64,000 nt of DNA from Paralvinella palmiformis (lineage: Eukaryota; Annelida; Polychaeta; Terebellida; Alvinellidae): NCBI GenBank assembly GCA_025642065.1, contig JAODUP010001312.1:1-64000 (forward strand), written 5' to 3'. The translations under genes and the position numbers were made by a program. The first letter of the stretch is position 1, and each line of letters opens with the position of its first letter. This document shows positions 48,915-58,966 of this stretch, one piece after another. Under the pieces are notes generated by a model, which was given only the letters and a program-made list of their open reading frames with translations, searched no databases and was not told where the DNA came from.

Positions 48915-49505
48915 CTTATATTCCATATAAGCGGTATACGGCATGCGATATGCGGTATGCGTGATGAGACATGCGGTATCCGGGATGCGATTCGTGCGAT
49001 TCCGTATGAACGTGCGTTCCCGTGTGTTTTCAGTCTCTCATGCTAAGAACATGGCAATACAGCAGAAATACAGATAGCAAAGAAAAAACCAACAGATGTG
49101 TGTGCGTGTGTGGGGGGGGGGGCGCAGTTACTCCCCCAAAACAGATTTACAAATTATAAATTCCCAAAAATACTTTTAAAATTATTATTTATAGAATATC
49201 CTGTTGCTACAGCCTTAGGATGCTTATTCAATTTGAACTACAATCTGATGCGGACAAATTCGGACAATACTCCAAATTATTCGGGAAACACCTGCCCCTG
49301 ACGTCATATTCTAGAATCCCCCTATCCGTTGACGTACAAATCGCTACATGGAGCGATTCAGTTTGTCGTATCCGCATCGATAGGCGGCCGCAGGACAAAT
49401 CGTATGCCGCATCCAGACATATGGAAACGCTCTCATCTGTTTACATACTGTTCTGTTTTGCCGTATCCGCATACCGCATACCGCGTATATGGAATCTTAT
49501 CTTAA
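48915..49505. mobile_element. Small inverted-repeat (MITE-like) element
   Basis: The left end (about 48918-48962) reads TTCCATATAAGCGGTATACG then GATATGCGGTATGCG. The reverse complement of the right end (49505-49455) reads TTCCATATACGCGGTATGCG then GTATGCGGATACGG. The ends are therefore long imperfect terminal inverted repeats, each built from a repeated ATGCGGTATGCGG-like subunit. The interior (about 500 bp) has no transposase. A G11 run lies at 49112-49122. No clear target-site duplication was found, so the superfamily is open. Confidence 0.7.
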
Positions 49506-49635
49506 GTCGTTGTGTCAGTTTCAGCCAATTCAGAAAAACTCACAAACCATAAATCAAGTCTAAACATCAAATTTCTTCCCATAAAATATCATAAACGAGA
49601 GATATTAATCAAATCAATGTCTAATAGTATTACTG

Positions 49636-49692
49636 TTGTTGTTGTTGTTTTGTTGTTGTTGCTGTTATTGTTGTTGTCGCAGCTGCTGCTAA
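49636..49692. repeat. (GTT)n/(GCT)n microsatellite
   Basis: GTTGTTGTT with GCT and GTC variants. Confidence 0.93.
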
Positions 49693-50245
49693 GATAGCAT
49701 CCAGTACACTCTAACCTAAGGTAGTTAAGACAAATTAACAAATACAGGTAACTAAATATTAAATTCTCGTTAGGAATTATGGTGAGCTATGACCAGTTTA
49801 AGACATGGGTTGTTTTGATGAAATAGGATCGAAATGTTGACTTTAAATATTTTTTTCACTTTATATTACTAATAATTGTGTTCCGTAGACTTGATAAAAC
49901 ATAGTGATTTAGAGGAGCTCGACTTCAACCTGTATATTAATTATTTACTTTAAATAGCGTACATCTGAACTATTATCCGGTTCTGGTAATCACCATAACG
50001 ATCAAGACAGAGACTACTTACCGTAACATTATACAATATATATTATTGCCAAGGTGTCTATGACATATCTATTTATGGCTAGTTACCTTGTTAAGCTGAT
50101 TGGCTACAACAGGTAAAAGCTGGTAGACATATGGTGTCATCTCTCATCTGGTAGAATAAAGGATACACTCATCTGAGCCTACAGTTAGTACATAAAGCTA
50201 AGTATGCTGTGTTTTTCTATAACCTGGTGCATGTGCCATAGTACA
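49693..50245. other. No feature recognised
   Basis: AT-rich sequence before the second R-B copy. No ORF or repeat match. Confidence 0.4.
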
Positions 50246-50269
50246 GTGTGTGTATGTGCGTGTGTGCAT
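50246..50269. repeat. Short TG tract
   Basis: GTGTGTGTATGTGCGTGTG directly before the GTTTTGGG border of R-B. Confidence 0.88.
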
Positions 50270-51169
50270 GTTTTGGGATACGTATAGAGAGGCACAGGCG
50301 CAGATTATCAACAACTCTAAACCTCCTTTGATACATCTACCTCAATGAATCTAAATCTAAATAAACTATACATACATCAATATAATTATAAAATTTCTAC
50401 ACTTCCATATATCCATACATATATAGGTATACCTAAGCATGTGTCTGGTCTACTCATCAGCCTGTGGGAACCAGCTAATTCGCTTTTCGTACGCGACAAA
50501 TATGTCACGACCTCACGAAAGCCGCTAAATGCAGGCTATATACAAAAAGCGGAAGCACCTAGATCATACCATTTGACACCACTGCTCACGTGTGGTTCAA
50601 TGGTGACTTGCTACATACATATCATAACTATTTTGACACCACAGTTTACATTCATCAGTAATTTTCTGTGGTCCAAACGAAACCTGTATATAAACATTTC
50701 GACGCCTCAGATGCTGACCTCAGCTTTATTCTGGGTTCGAATAACTGAATAAATCCTACCTATATGAACCATGTATCAATACAAGTCCGACTAGTCTGGC
50801 GTCGCAAGTTCTTATCTAACCTGAGTGAAAAGTTAGGTCTTTTATAGGCCCTCGGCGTTCTTGACGACGTGAGACAATGTACACCAACTCCGTATGGAAT
50901 CAGAAAAGTGATTTAGCTAAAATAAAAACAAAGTAGCAATACTGCACAATGGATTATTACTGGACTAGAACGAAATATCGTCTTAAACCTGAGTAAATAC
51001 TATGATTTACTCGAACCTAACAGCTAATCCTCATACGTTTCCGTTCACCACTAAGTGAAAGTTCATTCACGCCTAATTTAGCGTCCCTAAGTATATGCAG
51101 TTAGGTGTGGTGGGATCTAAATTAAAGCGCCTATCCGCTTGATCTATTTAACTCACGGTCGAGAACAGC
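50270..51169 (+). repeat. Repeat R-B, copy 2
   Basis: Matches 41571-42412 from its TG border to GGTCGAGAACAGC. It carries about 95 bp (about 51043-51136) absent from copy 1, just before CCGCTTGATCTATTT. Elsewhere the two differ by scattered substitutions and small gaps. No R-A, R-C or R-D material adjoins it, so R-B can occur on its own. Confidence 0.87.
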
Positions 51170-51644
51170 TTGTAATCGTTTACGTGATATCAAGTAATCG
51201 TAATCATCATTTCCAAATTACATTCAATCGTAACCTTAACAGATTACGTTGAAGATGTACCAAGATTAATTTCGTTGTAGAACAGTGTGTTTACATTATT
51301 CACAATGTTATATCATATCATGACATTAATATCATAGCGATTCATTGCATATTTTTATTGTACTATAAAATATACAATTGATTAGAAAAACTAGTTTCAG
51401 CCATTTGATAGTTTCAGTTTATTAAACCTATAATGGTATCAAACGCTAGTGACGTTATTTTGCATGGCCACGAGTATGACTCATATACGATGTATAATGG
51501 TGAATATTCGATTATATCCTTTTCAAGGCGGCAATTCCTGCCTCACAAAATCGGCCATTGGTGTCACTAACATGTGGGTCTGTGTTGGTAATGTTTCGCT
51601 CAGTGCATGAAATTGAGCAAACTCACTACTCTATATATAGTGGT
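51170..51644. other. No feature recognised
   Basis: AT-rich interval without ORFs or repeat matches. Confidence 0.4.
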
Positions 51645-51769
51645 GACATAGTATTAGGGGTATTATTATATTACATATTATTTGTACAGCGACTTTGAAT
51701 GGCTCCTGCTAGTAAGGGCGCTTTATTAAATATAACTTATTATTATAATTATTATCATTATTATTAATA

Positions 51770-51826
<57 letters not shown>
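51645..51826 (+). mobile_element. LINE1 3' UTR and (ATT)n tail
   Basis: Only the last part of LINE1 is present: GGGGTATTATTATATTACAT, TTGTACAGCGACTTTGAATG, the GGCTCCTGCTAGTAAGGGCG marker, TTTATTAAATATAA and an ATT array of about 90 bp. Confidence 0.87.
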
Positions 51827-51827
<1 letters not shown>

Positions 51828-52669
51828 GTATATCACCACCGAGCATAATTAATCGGCCACATGGCAATCAGCTGAAAGTGACTACCACCTTTCTACTAAC
51901 AGAAACGCTTAATTCTAACTAAACACTACAGAATAAGTCGTTGTTTATAAATCTTTTGAAAAGATATTTGCCACAAATATATTGCTAGATACATAGAACC
52001 CAAAATATGTTGCGTTGCCGGACCAGCCTTCTGGTTGCTATAGTATTAGCTGAACCTCGACAAATGATCAAACTAATTAACGGCGTAAAACATACGTAAT
52101 GTACTATATGTGTAAAGGTAGTGTGTAGATTGTGTGTAATTTACATGGCATTCTCCTGAGAAAGAAATGTCGAGATAGACACGAAACACTCACTCTGTCC
52201 ACGTCACTGAGCCGTGCCTAGCTTCAATTTCGACGATTGTCACAGCTGTATTGTATTTATCTTAGTATTTTGTGACATATTCTCCTCTCCTGTTGAACTA
52301 CAGGGCCTCTGTCATCACTCGTCACTAATTACAACAGAGGTGTCACAGGTGGGCAGCTCCAGTGGCTATGTGACACGTCTACAAGCATACAACTATGTAC
52401 ATATGTATTTGAAAAACAAATTGTATTATTGTATTAATAGTATGTAAATGCTTGCTGAATAAATGTATCATATATCAAACAGTTAATAGTCTACGTAGAA
52501 ATGGCTCACGTTGTAATACACGGTAATTTCCAGTAATTCACAGTAATTCCCAATAATTCTCATCTCACGATCAGTTTAATCTGATCAGGATATTCTGAAT
52601 CAGATGCTTCAATATATAAAAGAAATCAGCACGGACATTTTATTACACATGCCATTAAGCAGCTTTAGT

Positions 52670-52706
<37 letters not shown>

Positions 52707-53329
52707 TAAAGCTATTTTTATTTGGTAAAGCAAATACAGTATTGTTAACATGTTGCTGATTCGTTAGCCGGTTTATCGGTCTCTGGCTCCGGTTCTATTG
52801 TGGTAGACTTTTACCTCTTCCCTTGTGGCGCTTCTATTACATTAGACTTCCACGGAACTCAGGTGGCTCTTCTATCATCTTTCGTTAGGATGATGTTGTT
52901 TTGGGGTCTGGATGGTGACAGATGGGGAATGCTGTTGAGTGCCGCTAATCCAGCTCTCAAAGACAACGCCGTCCGACCAGAAATAGAACCACATTTTTCG
53001 CAAATATACCAAACAAGATGCAATATCTTCCCCGCATAATAAAATTGAATATGTAAACAACTAAAGAAATATAATGCTGTTATTTTTAAAGGTCAACTTC
53101 AACGAAGTACTAATCAACGTTTGTCACATTTCAAACGATGCTTTGATTCACGTTACACATCAACACCCGAACGATTTAACAAAACGCCACTTAAGTAGAA
53201 CAACGGCGAGGCTAGATAACCATAACTCATTCACTCACTCACTCATTTCTTCATAGGTGTGAGTATCTGATAAACCATATAACAATTTTATATAAAGTCA
53301 TCTAAATGACAACAACAGATCGTAGTCAC
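51827..53329. other. No gene recognised; (AAT)n at 52671-52705
   Basis: Short ORFs (up to 79 codons) at 52214-52447 and 52800-53039 have no motif. The AAT run is the only repeat seen. Confidence 0.4.
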
Positions 53330-53365
53330 TTACAGACTGTGGGTTCTTGGTTCGAGTCCATCAAA
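53330..53365 (+). other. Possible tRNA-derived SINE head (B box only)
   Basis: GGTTCGAGTCC at about 53349-53359 fits a pol III B box. No matching A box, acceptor stem or second copy was found, so the assignment is weak. Confidence 0.25.
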
Positions 53366-53689
53366 CCAGGTAGTGGACTTTTAGGTGTTTACGTCTTGCC
53401 ATATTCGGATATCTAGTACCGGGCGTATGTCGATAATAGTTTAGTGTGGGTTGTGAGTCGGTAATAGATCAATAGAAACAATATACACCAGGTGTCGCTG
53501 ACGATGGCACATATTCAGAGGAAGGGGAGGTGTCGTCGTCAACAAAAACAAAGTTTAGTATTCGGATGGGTATGAAAAGTCCTTAGAAAAGATAAACTGA
53601 TTTACCATTATAAATATAGCAAAAAATGTAGTTGCATAATATTTATCGGCCTAATGTGAATAATTGGGTAATTATTGATTAATTGATTT

Positions 53690-53850
53690 ATTTGAGTGGC
53701 TGATTGATTGAGTGAGTTAGTGAGTGAGTAAACGAGTGAGTGGGCCAATGGATAAATGGGCGAGTGATTGAGTAAGTGAATCAAGCAGTAAGTACGTCGG
53801 CGAGTCAGTGGATCAGTCAGTCAGTCAATTAGTCAGTCAATCAGTGTTTT
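53690..53850. repeat. Degenerate (GAGT)n/(CAGT)n tract
   Basis: GATTGAGTGAGTTAGTGAGT, then CAGTCAGTCAATTAGTCAG: a heavily mutated tetranucleotide array. Confidence 0.85.
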
Positions 53851-54119
53851 ATTTACTCAACGCCAATAAACAAGCAGATAAACCAGCCAATATAATGCAT
53901 ATTTCATTCGTTACTAGCATAAACATGCAGAATACGCTCAAATATATATCTACTGTCAATATTTCGGTGTGGTACGATCGATGGGGTGATTGCAATTAAC
54001 AAATTAATGAGCGTCCTTTTGTTTGGTTGCCAATCACTTTGAGACCGCTTGTGGGCTGTATAAGTGAAAAGGCTCTTCCTTTTAACAAAGTCTTTCTCAA
54101 CTTCATATGAGATTATTAA

Positions 54120-55065
54120 CAACCTTGATAAGTCAACTGAGTGCAGATTTATGCAACAGGATCGTTGGTATGCGCCAGGCTGGGTTTAACCAGAAGGACT
54201 TGCCCAACCCAATGATCGATCTCTAAGATCCTGAACCGTCATCGGGAGACTGGTCTAACGACTCCTAGGCCAAGATCTGGATGTCCCAAGAAAACCACAG
54301 CTAGACATGACCGATATCTGCCCCGATTGTGCTGTAATAGCAGAATGAAACCTTCATCTCAGCTCGGTGCCGACTGGATCCTTTTCACCAATGTTCTTAT
54401 GGCAACTCGGCTAGTGAATTATCGACTTTTGAACCCCTGGTTATTTGGCAAGACGGCCTGTGAGAAAGCCCCTACTGCAAAAAAGACACCGACAAGCGCG
54501 ATTTGTGTAGGCGCCTGGGCACTTGAACTATTGGCAACACGCTGTGTATAGTAACGAATCTGGATTTTTGCTCACGAGGCTCTACTGGATGATTGTGTAC
54601 TGCCTAGAGTACAGACAAGCAGCGGCGGAGTTACGAGGGAGAGGGAAATAGCAGAGGGAAATCCGAGCTCCATTTACTGGATGGAAACATGGATCAGTAC
54701 CAGTACATACGTGTCTTGGAAACCAAAATGCTTCAATTTGTTAGGAGAGACTTCCAGGCAAATGTTGTGTTCCAAGATGACAATAGTCCAGCACACCGAG
54801 GGCGACGCGTTATGGATTTTGTTGATGAGAATGTACTTTGTCACCGGATTTGAACGAGATGGAGAACCTCTGGTCGGAAATCTCACGTGGATTGAACAAT
54901 ATGGATAACCCCCAACAAACGTGGCTGAATTGACCCAGGCTGCTGTGGATATCTGGATCAAAAGCTCTCAATCCTCGTTTTCAGCATGCCTCGACGATTG
55001 CATGCTTTAAATACAACGCCAGAGGAGGCCACACGAAGTATTGAATATTTTTGTTCATATTGGTT
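54120..55065 (+). pseudogene. Tc1/mariner-superfamily transposase relic
   Basis: Remains of a DD34E-type transposase. In order: GMRQAGFNQKDL in the N-terminal helix-turn-helix (about 54167-54205); the RPRSG(R)P(R)KTTARHDRYL linker, here RPRSGCPKKTTARHDRYL (about 54268-54322); SSQLGADW; the first catalytic block reading VYSNESGF (about 54545) where family members have DES, so Asp has become Asn; VVFQDDNSPAHRGRRV with the second Asp (about 54762-54810); and LNEMENLWSEISRGLNNMDN (about 54850-54910) near the third acidic residue. The WPA.SPD stretch is deleted. Frameshifts and stops are frequent and no terminal inverted repeats were recognised. It is inactive. Confidence 0.85.
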
Positions 55066-55172
55066 GGAATGATTCATTAGCTTTAACACAAGGACAACTA
55101 TTTTGAATGTGGATTTCACTTGTTTTGTGAAGTTTTATGTCTACGAATAAAAACACTGTTTTTGATAGTATT

Positions 55173-55175
<3 letters not shown>

Positions 55176-55258
<83 letters not shown>
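55176..55258. repeat. (TA)n microsatellite
   Basis: A pure TA run of about 80 bp, abutting the left terminal repeat of the next element. Confidence 0.97.
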
Positions 55259-55261
<3 letters not shown>

Positions 55262-56403
55262 AAACCTGTACCTACGACCACCTGTCTTAAAAGACCAGAA
55301 GAAAATGGTCTCCCCAATTTCCCTATAAGCATCCATTATCTATAAAACTTTATTAAATTACCCCCTGTGGTCTACGTTAAACGACCACCTGTTTTAGCCC
55401 AACTGTCCTTTTCCTGTGGAAATTAACTTGTCATAAGCGGCCGTGGTCTTTCCGAGGCTGAATATTTGTCTCACCATTCGCATCATTAACCTGACATTGA
55501 TTGACCAATCATGAGTGAGCCAATCTTACCTGAGACCACACATCCTTCCCATGTCGGTGGATTCCTGTTACAAAATACAGCGCAATACTCATCATACGAC
55601 AATGGCTTCTCCCACATCCCAGATGGGAAGCAAATAAGTGTTTTGTAATTACAATCAGCGTGGTAACGTGGCTAACGTGGCTAACGTGGGGCTTCATTGT
55701 CTTTGGATTGTGCTAAAGTTGTGCTTGACCTTGTGCGTCCTCCGGCTATTTGTAATTGTAGAAAACGCCAAATTCTTTGATAAATGTGTATAAACACCGC
55801 TGAGACGTGTAGGCTATTAATATTCATAATCGTTCCGCGCAAAACGTATCTACGTATGTTTATAATGAAAATTTGGCGAAAGGTGAGCGAAACATATTGC
55901 CATTGAAAGAAATATTTTACTTATAAAACTAGGTCAATCAGCCGGTTATAATCAGCATGATTTGGTTAAAAGGTTTGGCATTTGGTCAAACTGAAGTGCG
56001 GGCGGTTTTGAAGTGAAAAACGGAATTGCTTTCATTCATTTGAAAGTCGGGAGACCAATGAGAGCCATAAATGTATCGCTGTGCGGTTGCCGAATGAAGA
56101 ACATATTAACATAGGACAAGTCAGAAGTTGCTGATTAAATCAACATTTCTAAGTGAACGAGCACTAAGCGTACAATGTACACTGAATGAACTGTTGATGA
56201 ACGAACGAGATTTGATCATAATTCATTGTACAAATGTGTTTTATAACAATAATGCAAATGCAAAATATATGTAATTTTTTTCTCGTGTTCGTCATTATCT
56301 AGCAAACATCAGTGCATTTTTGTCATACTTCAGACCCTGCCTTTAAAGACCACCAGTCTTTAACGACCACCTAATGTGATTTGATGGGTATGTCTTATGA
56401 CAG

Positions 56404-56457
<54 letters not shown>

Positions 56458-56510
56458 TCTTCTATTAAATGGTATTTTAAGACAGGTGATCATAGGTACA
56501 GGTTTTACTG
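55259..56510. mobile_element. Pogo/Tigger-like inverted-repeat DNA element
   Basis: The left end reads AGTAAAACCTGTACCTACGA then CCACCTGTCTTAAAAGACCA. The reverse complement of the right end (56510 downward) reads CAGTAAAACCTGTACCTATG then ATCACCTGTCTTAAAATACC. These are matching terminal inverted repeats of about 40 bp beginning CAGTAAAACC, a start typical of pogo/Tigger elements, with further GACCACC subrepeats inside (about 55375-55395, 56345-56370). TA runs flank both ends, consistent with TA target preference. The interior has no intact ORF; a DLVKRFGI-like stretch near 55955 hints at a helix-turn-helix remnant. A TA run (56408-56454) splits the right end. Confidence 0.7.
56408..56454. 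repeat. (TA)n inside the right arm of the pogo-like element
   Basis: A pure TA run between GACAGGTTT and GGTCTTCTATTAAATGG. A second GGTTTTA motif on its left makes the right end look partly duplicated. Confidence 0.95.
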
Positions 56511-56513
56511 CAA

Positions 56514-56516
<3 letters not shown>

Positions 56517-56559
<43 letters not shown>
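56517..56559. repeat. (TA)n microsatellite
   Basis: A pure TA run a few bases beyond the right terminus of the pogo-like element. Confidence 0.96.
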
Positions 56560-56561
<2 letters not shown>

Positions 56562-57445
56562 ACATCAAATTGTTTCCATTAGCGTGGTAGGAAATGAGTC
56601 AAGAAGAAAAGGGTTCGGAGATTGGATTAAATGTTTAGCTATTTGGGCTATATTACCTTAAACCACCAGATGTCGCAAGCTGACGGTATGCCACAATGTC
56701 CCTGACCCACTACATGCCATCAATATAACTACGTCCACACCATCGGTTATCGCCACCACCACCACCGCCACTCCCACAGACACACACAGAGAGACCACAT
56801 CTATGTCCAGGGACCCACCACACAGCCACAATATAAGCCACAACCCAGAGACAGCCCATCATATGTTTATCGCGTCCGCGAATAGCTTCCACAAACCACA
56901 GTCCGTGCTTCTCCTGGCCACTGGTCACCGGTGTTTGCCGTCCGAGGGAGAGAGAAACATAATCCAGCAGTGTTAGGGATCAGTTTTTGTTCAGCGACCG
57001 GAAAGCTGACTTTGGTAGCACTTCTCTACCAACCTCGAACAGACCAATCACAGATTGTATGCCAATAGAGAAGTAACATCAGATGTCAATAATTGTCTGT
57101 CTATCGGTGTATTAAGTTCACGGTGTCACGAACTAATGCGACATCTGCCGGGTCTCGCCGAAAAGATGCGTGCCAACATCTGATAATTTCATATGTTCTG
57201 GATCGTCTCTAATGATGATAGCGTGACGCTTATTCGCGATTATGTTGATAACGGAATAACCTTCACCTCATTGGCTGTCTAAGTTGAGGATACGACGTAC
57301 CTGGGTTCTTCCGGATATCATTTCATTATCGTAAACCATCAAGCCACCAAACGGAGCTACTAGCAAGATAACTCGCGCGATGCGTTCGGCGAATAAGATC
57401 AGTTCCGGGTCCGGTTCACGGCAACCTGCGATAACGTCGCGCTTC
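56560..57445. other. Upstream region of the GPCR gene; no element assigned
   Basis: GC content rises toward the gene from about 56700. No TATA box near a credible start site and no repeat match was seen, so a promoter cannot be placed. A minus-strand ORF (56710-56928) has a Gly-rich and Val-rich segment but no motif. Confidence 0.4.
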
Positions 57446-57508
57446 ATGCGAGCTTCACCCAGTCGGGATACAACATCCGTCAGTCGGGATACATCCGGTT
57501 CGGGGTAA
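57446..57508 (+). promoter_or_regulatory. Candidate upstream ORF in the GPCR leader
   Basis: ATG at 57446 opens 20 codons (peptide MRASPSRDTTSVSRDTSGSG) ending TAA at 57506-57508, in the same frame as the receptor and 15 nt before its ATG. Its sequence is partly a 22-bp direct repeat (CAGTCGGGATACA twice, about 57460 and 57482). If the transcript starts upstream, this could lower receptor translation. Its start context is weaker than the main ATG. It may equally be chance. Confidence 0.35.
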
Positions 57509-57523
57509 TTCAGTTAGCGGATC

Positions 57524-58696
57524 ATGGATCTCTCGGTCTACGGCGGTACGACCGTCAGCACAAGCCGCCCCTCCCTGGATATCGCTGTACTACAGGACGC
57601 CTATCAGAACGACAACGGTCCGGCCCGTTCAGGATTCGTCACCGTCGGCGATAACGGGACCGGATCACGAAACGTAAGCGCCCACTTCTTCGATATATAT
57701 TATTCATCTCCGAGATTTGCCATAGAGACTGTGATGGCCGTTCTGGCCGTGTTGGCTAATATCTTTACTATGGTACTGCTATACAAGGGTAGCTCAAAAC
57801 AGAAAGGTACCGCGTACCGGATCCTGTTCTATAACCTGTCAGCGGCCAACACCCTGTGCTGCATTCTCTCCTGGATCGCCAACAACACGCTGCTGCTGTT
57901 CGAGCGTCACCTGGCGCAAGTGATCCGCGAACCGGAAGGACTCTGTCGGGTGTTCATCAGCCTCATGGCGGCCATGTTCGTTTCGGTGGCTTTCGGCACG
58001 GAGAGCTGCGTTACGATGCTGGGATTCACGGCCGTCCAGTACCGTTCGGTATCCAGACCGCTCGTACACTGGGCGCTGACCAGACAACGGATGGCCTACC
58101 TCTTCCTGGCCACGTCTTGGCTGCTGACCTTCCTCTTCGGCGGACTTCCGTTCGGGATCCTGGTCGCCATGACCAACGCCACCGAGTGCACGGCCGACAT
58201 GCGCAATCGCGCCATCTCCATCGTCATAGTCGGCGCCACAGTCGCCGTCACCATAGAGGGAGCCACCTATGCCGTGATCATCGTTCTCAGCGCGCTCGTC
58301 TACGTCAAGCTGCGCCGATACAGCCAGGGCTTCTGGAACATCCGCTTCGACAACCAGATCCGGAACCAGAAGCGGATATTCGGTACTACTTTGATGTTGT
58401 TTATAACGTTAGTAATATTTTCTACTCCCTATATGGTCCTCTATGTGGTCACATTAAATGCCGGGGACATGACGGGCGTGGAGGAGAGCGCGCTGATACA
58501 CTACATGAACGTGCTGCCATATCTGAAGTTCCTCACCGACCCGATCATCTACGGAATGCGCATGCGCGAGGTTAAAGAGAGCTGGTTCCGTCTGATGGTG
58601 AAGTGCGGCTTCGAAAAGTGCGCATGCGCCAGAGACGAGTGTAGCACGCCGAGATCGCCACCGCCATATCTGATGCATCACGTTACGTTCGTGTGA
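57524..58696 (+). CDS. Atypical rhodopsin-class (class A) GPCR, intronless
   Basis: A 390-residue seven-helix receptor, expected at the plasma membrane; ligand unknown. Helices lie at about 65-87, 100-122, 140-170, 190-214, 230-262, 284-310 and 322-345. N-glycosylation sites N44 and N50 precede helix 1; N218 lies in loop 2. Landmarks: N79 (1.50), NLSAAN with N109 at 2.50, W199 (4.50), P302 (6.50) and DPIIY at 339-343. Unusual: the DRY position reads VQY (171-173), 6.48 is Ser not Trp, 5.50 is Ile not Pro, and 2.50/7.49 are Asn/Asp, the reverse of the usual pair. C141 sits six residues too far from VQY for standard 3.25, so pairing with C222 is unsure. Cysteines at 361, 366 and 368 could be palmitoylated; the TFV end fits a class I PDZ ligand. 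In-frame stops at 57506 and 57515 and a good ATG context (A at -3, G at +4) fix the start. Missing P5.50 and the DPxIY motif recall melanocortin-type receptors, but subfamily is unassigned. Confidence 0.93.
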   Translation: MDLSVYGGTTVSTSRPSLDIAVLQDAYQNDNGPARSGFVTVGDNGTGSRNVSAHFFDIYYSSPRFAIETVMAVLAVLANIFTMVLLYKGSSKQKGTAYRILFYNLSAANTLCCILSWIANNTLLLFERHLAQVIREPEGLCRVFISLMAAMFVSVAFGTESCVTMLGFTAVQYRSVSRPLVHWALTRQRMAYLFLATSWLLTFLFGGLPFGILVAMTNATECTADMRNRAISIVIVGATVAVTIEGATYAVIIVLSALVYVKLRRYSQGFWNIRFDNQIRNQKRIFGTTLMLFITLVIFSTPYMVLYVVTLNAGDMTGVEESALIHYMNVLPYLKFLTDPIIYGMRMREVKESWFRLMVKCGFEKCACARDECSTPRSPPPYLMHHVTFV

Positions 58697-58886
58697 AGAC
58701 GCCGCCTGGTGGCGTTAATCGACTGCACTGGTGTTGATACTTCGTTCGTACAGGGATTAGGTGTTTGTCTGTTTGTTTGTTTTTGTTTTTTTGTTTTTTT
58801 TATCTACCTGCTTATTTGCTATTGCGCAGTGATCGAATAATGACTAACAAACTGCTATTTGTCAAGTTATCATATGATTGACAAGA

Positions 58887-58892
58887 ATTAAA
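58887..58892 (+). terminator. Candidate polyadenylation signal (ATTAAA)
   Basis: The common variant ATTAAA lies 191 nt after the receptor stop codon and about 75 bp before the TGAG array. In AT-rich DNA such hexamers occur by chance, so this is tentative. Confidence 0.35.
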
Positions 58893-58966
58893 AAGTTATC
58901 ATACATACAAATAATTGAATTCTACGCGTGATTTCCTATGCCTGTATATCAGTTAATAGCCAAAAT

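Noticed and set aside
56560..57523. A defined core promoter for the receptor
   Set aside because: No TATA or other positioned element stood out; transcription start data would be needed to call one.
57856..58575. A 239-codon ORF in another plus-strand frame inside the receptor gene
   Set aside because: It is rich in Arg, His and Gly as expected from a shifted frame of GC-rich coding sequence, has no known motif, and the receptor frame explains the region fully.
57839..58681. Minus-strand ORFs opposite the receptor
   Set aside because: Short, low-information antisense frames of a GC-rich gene.
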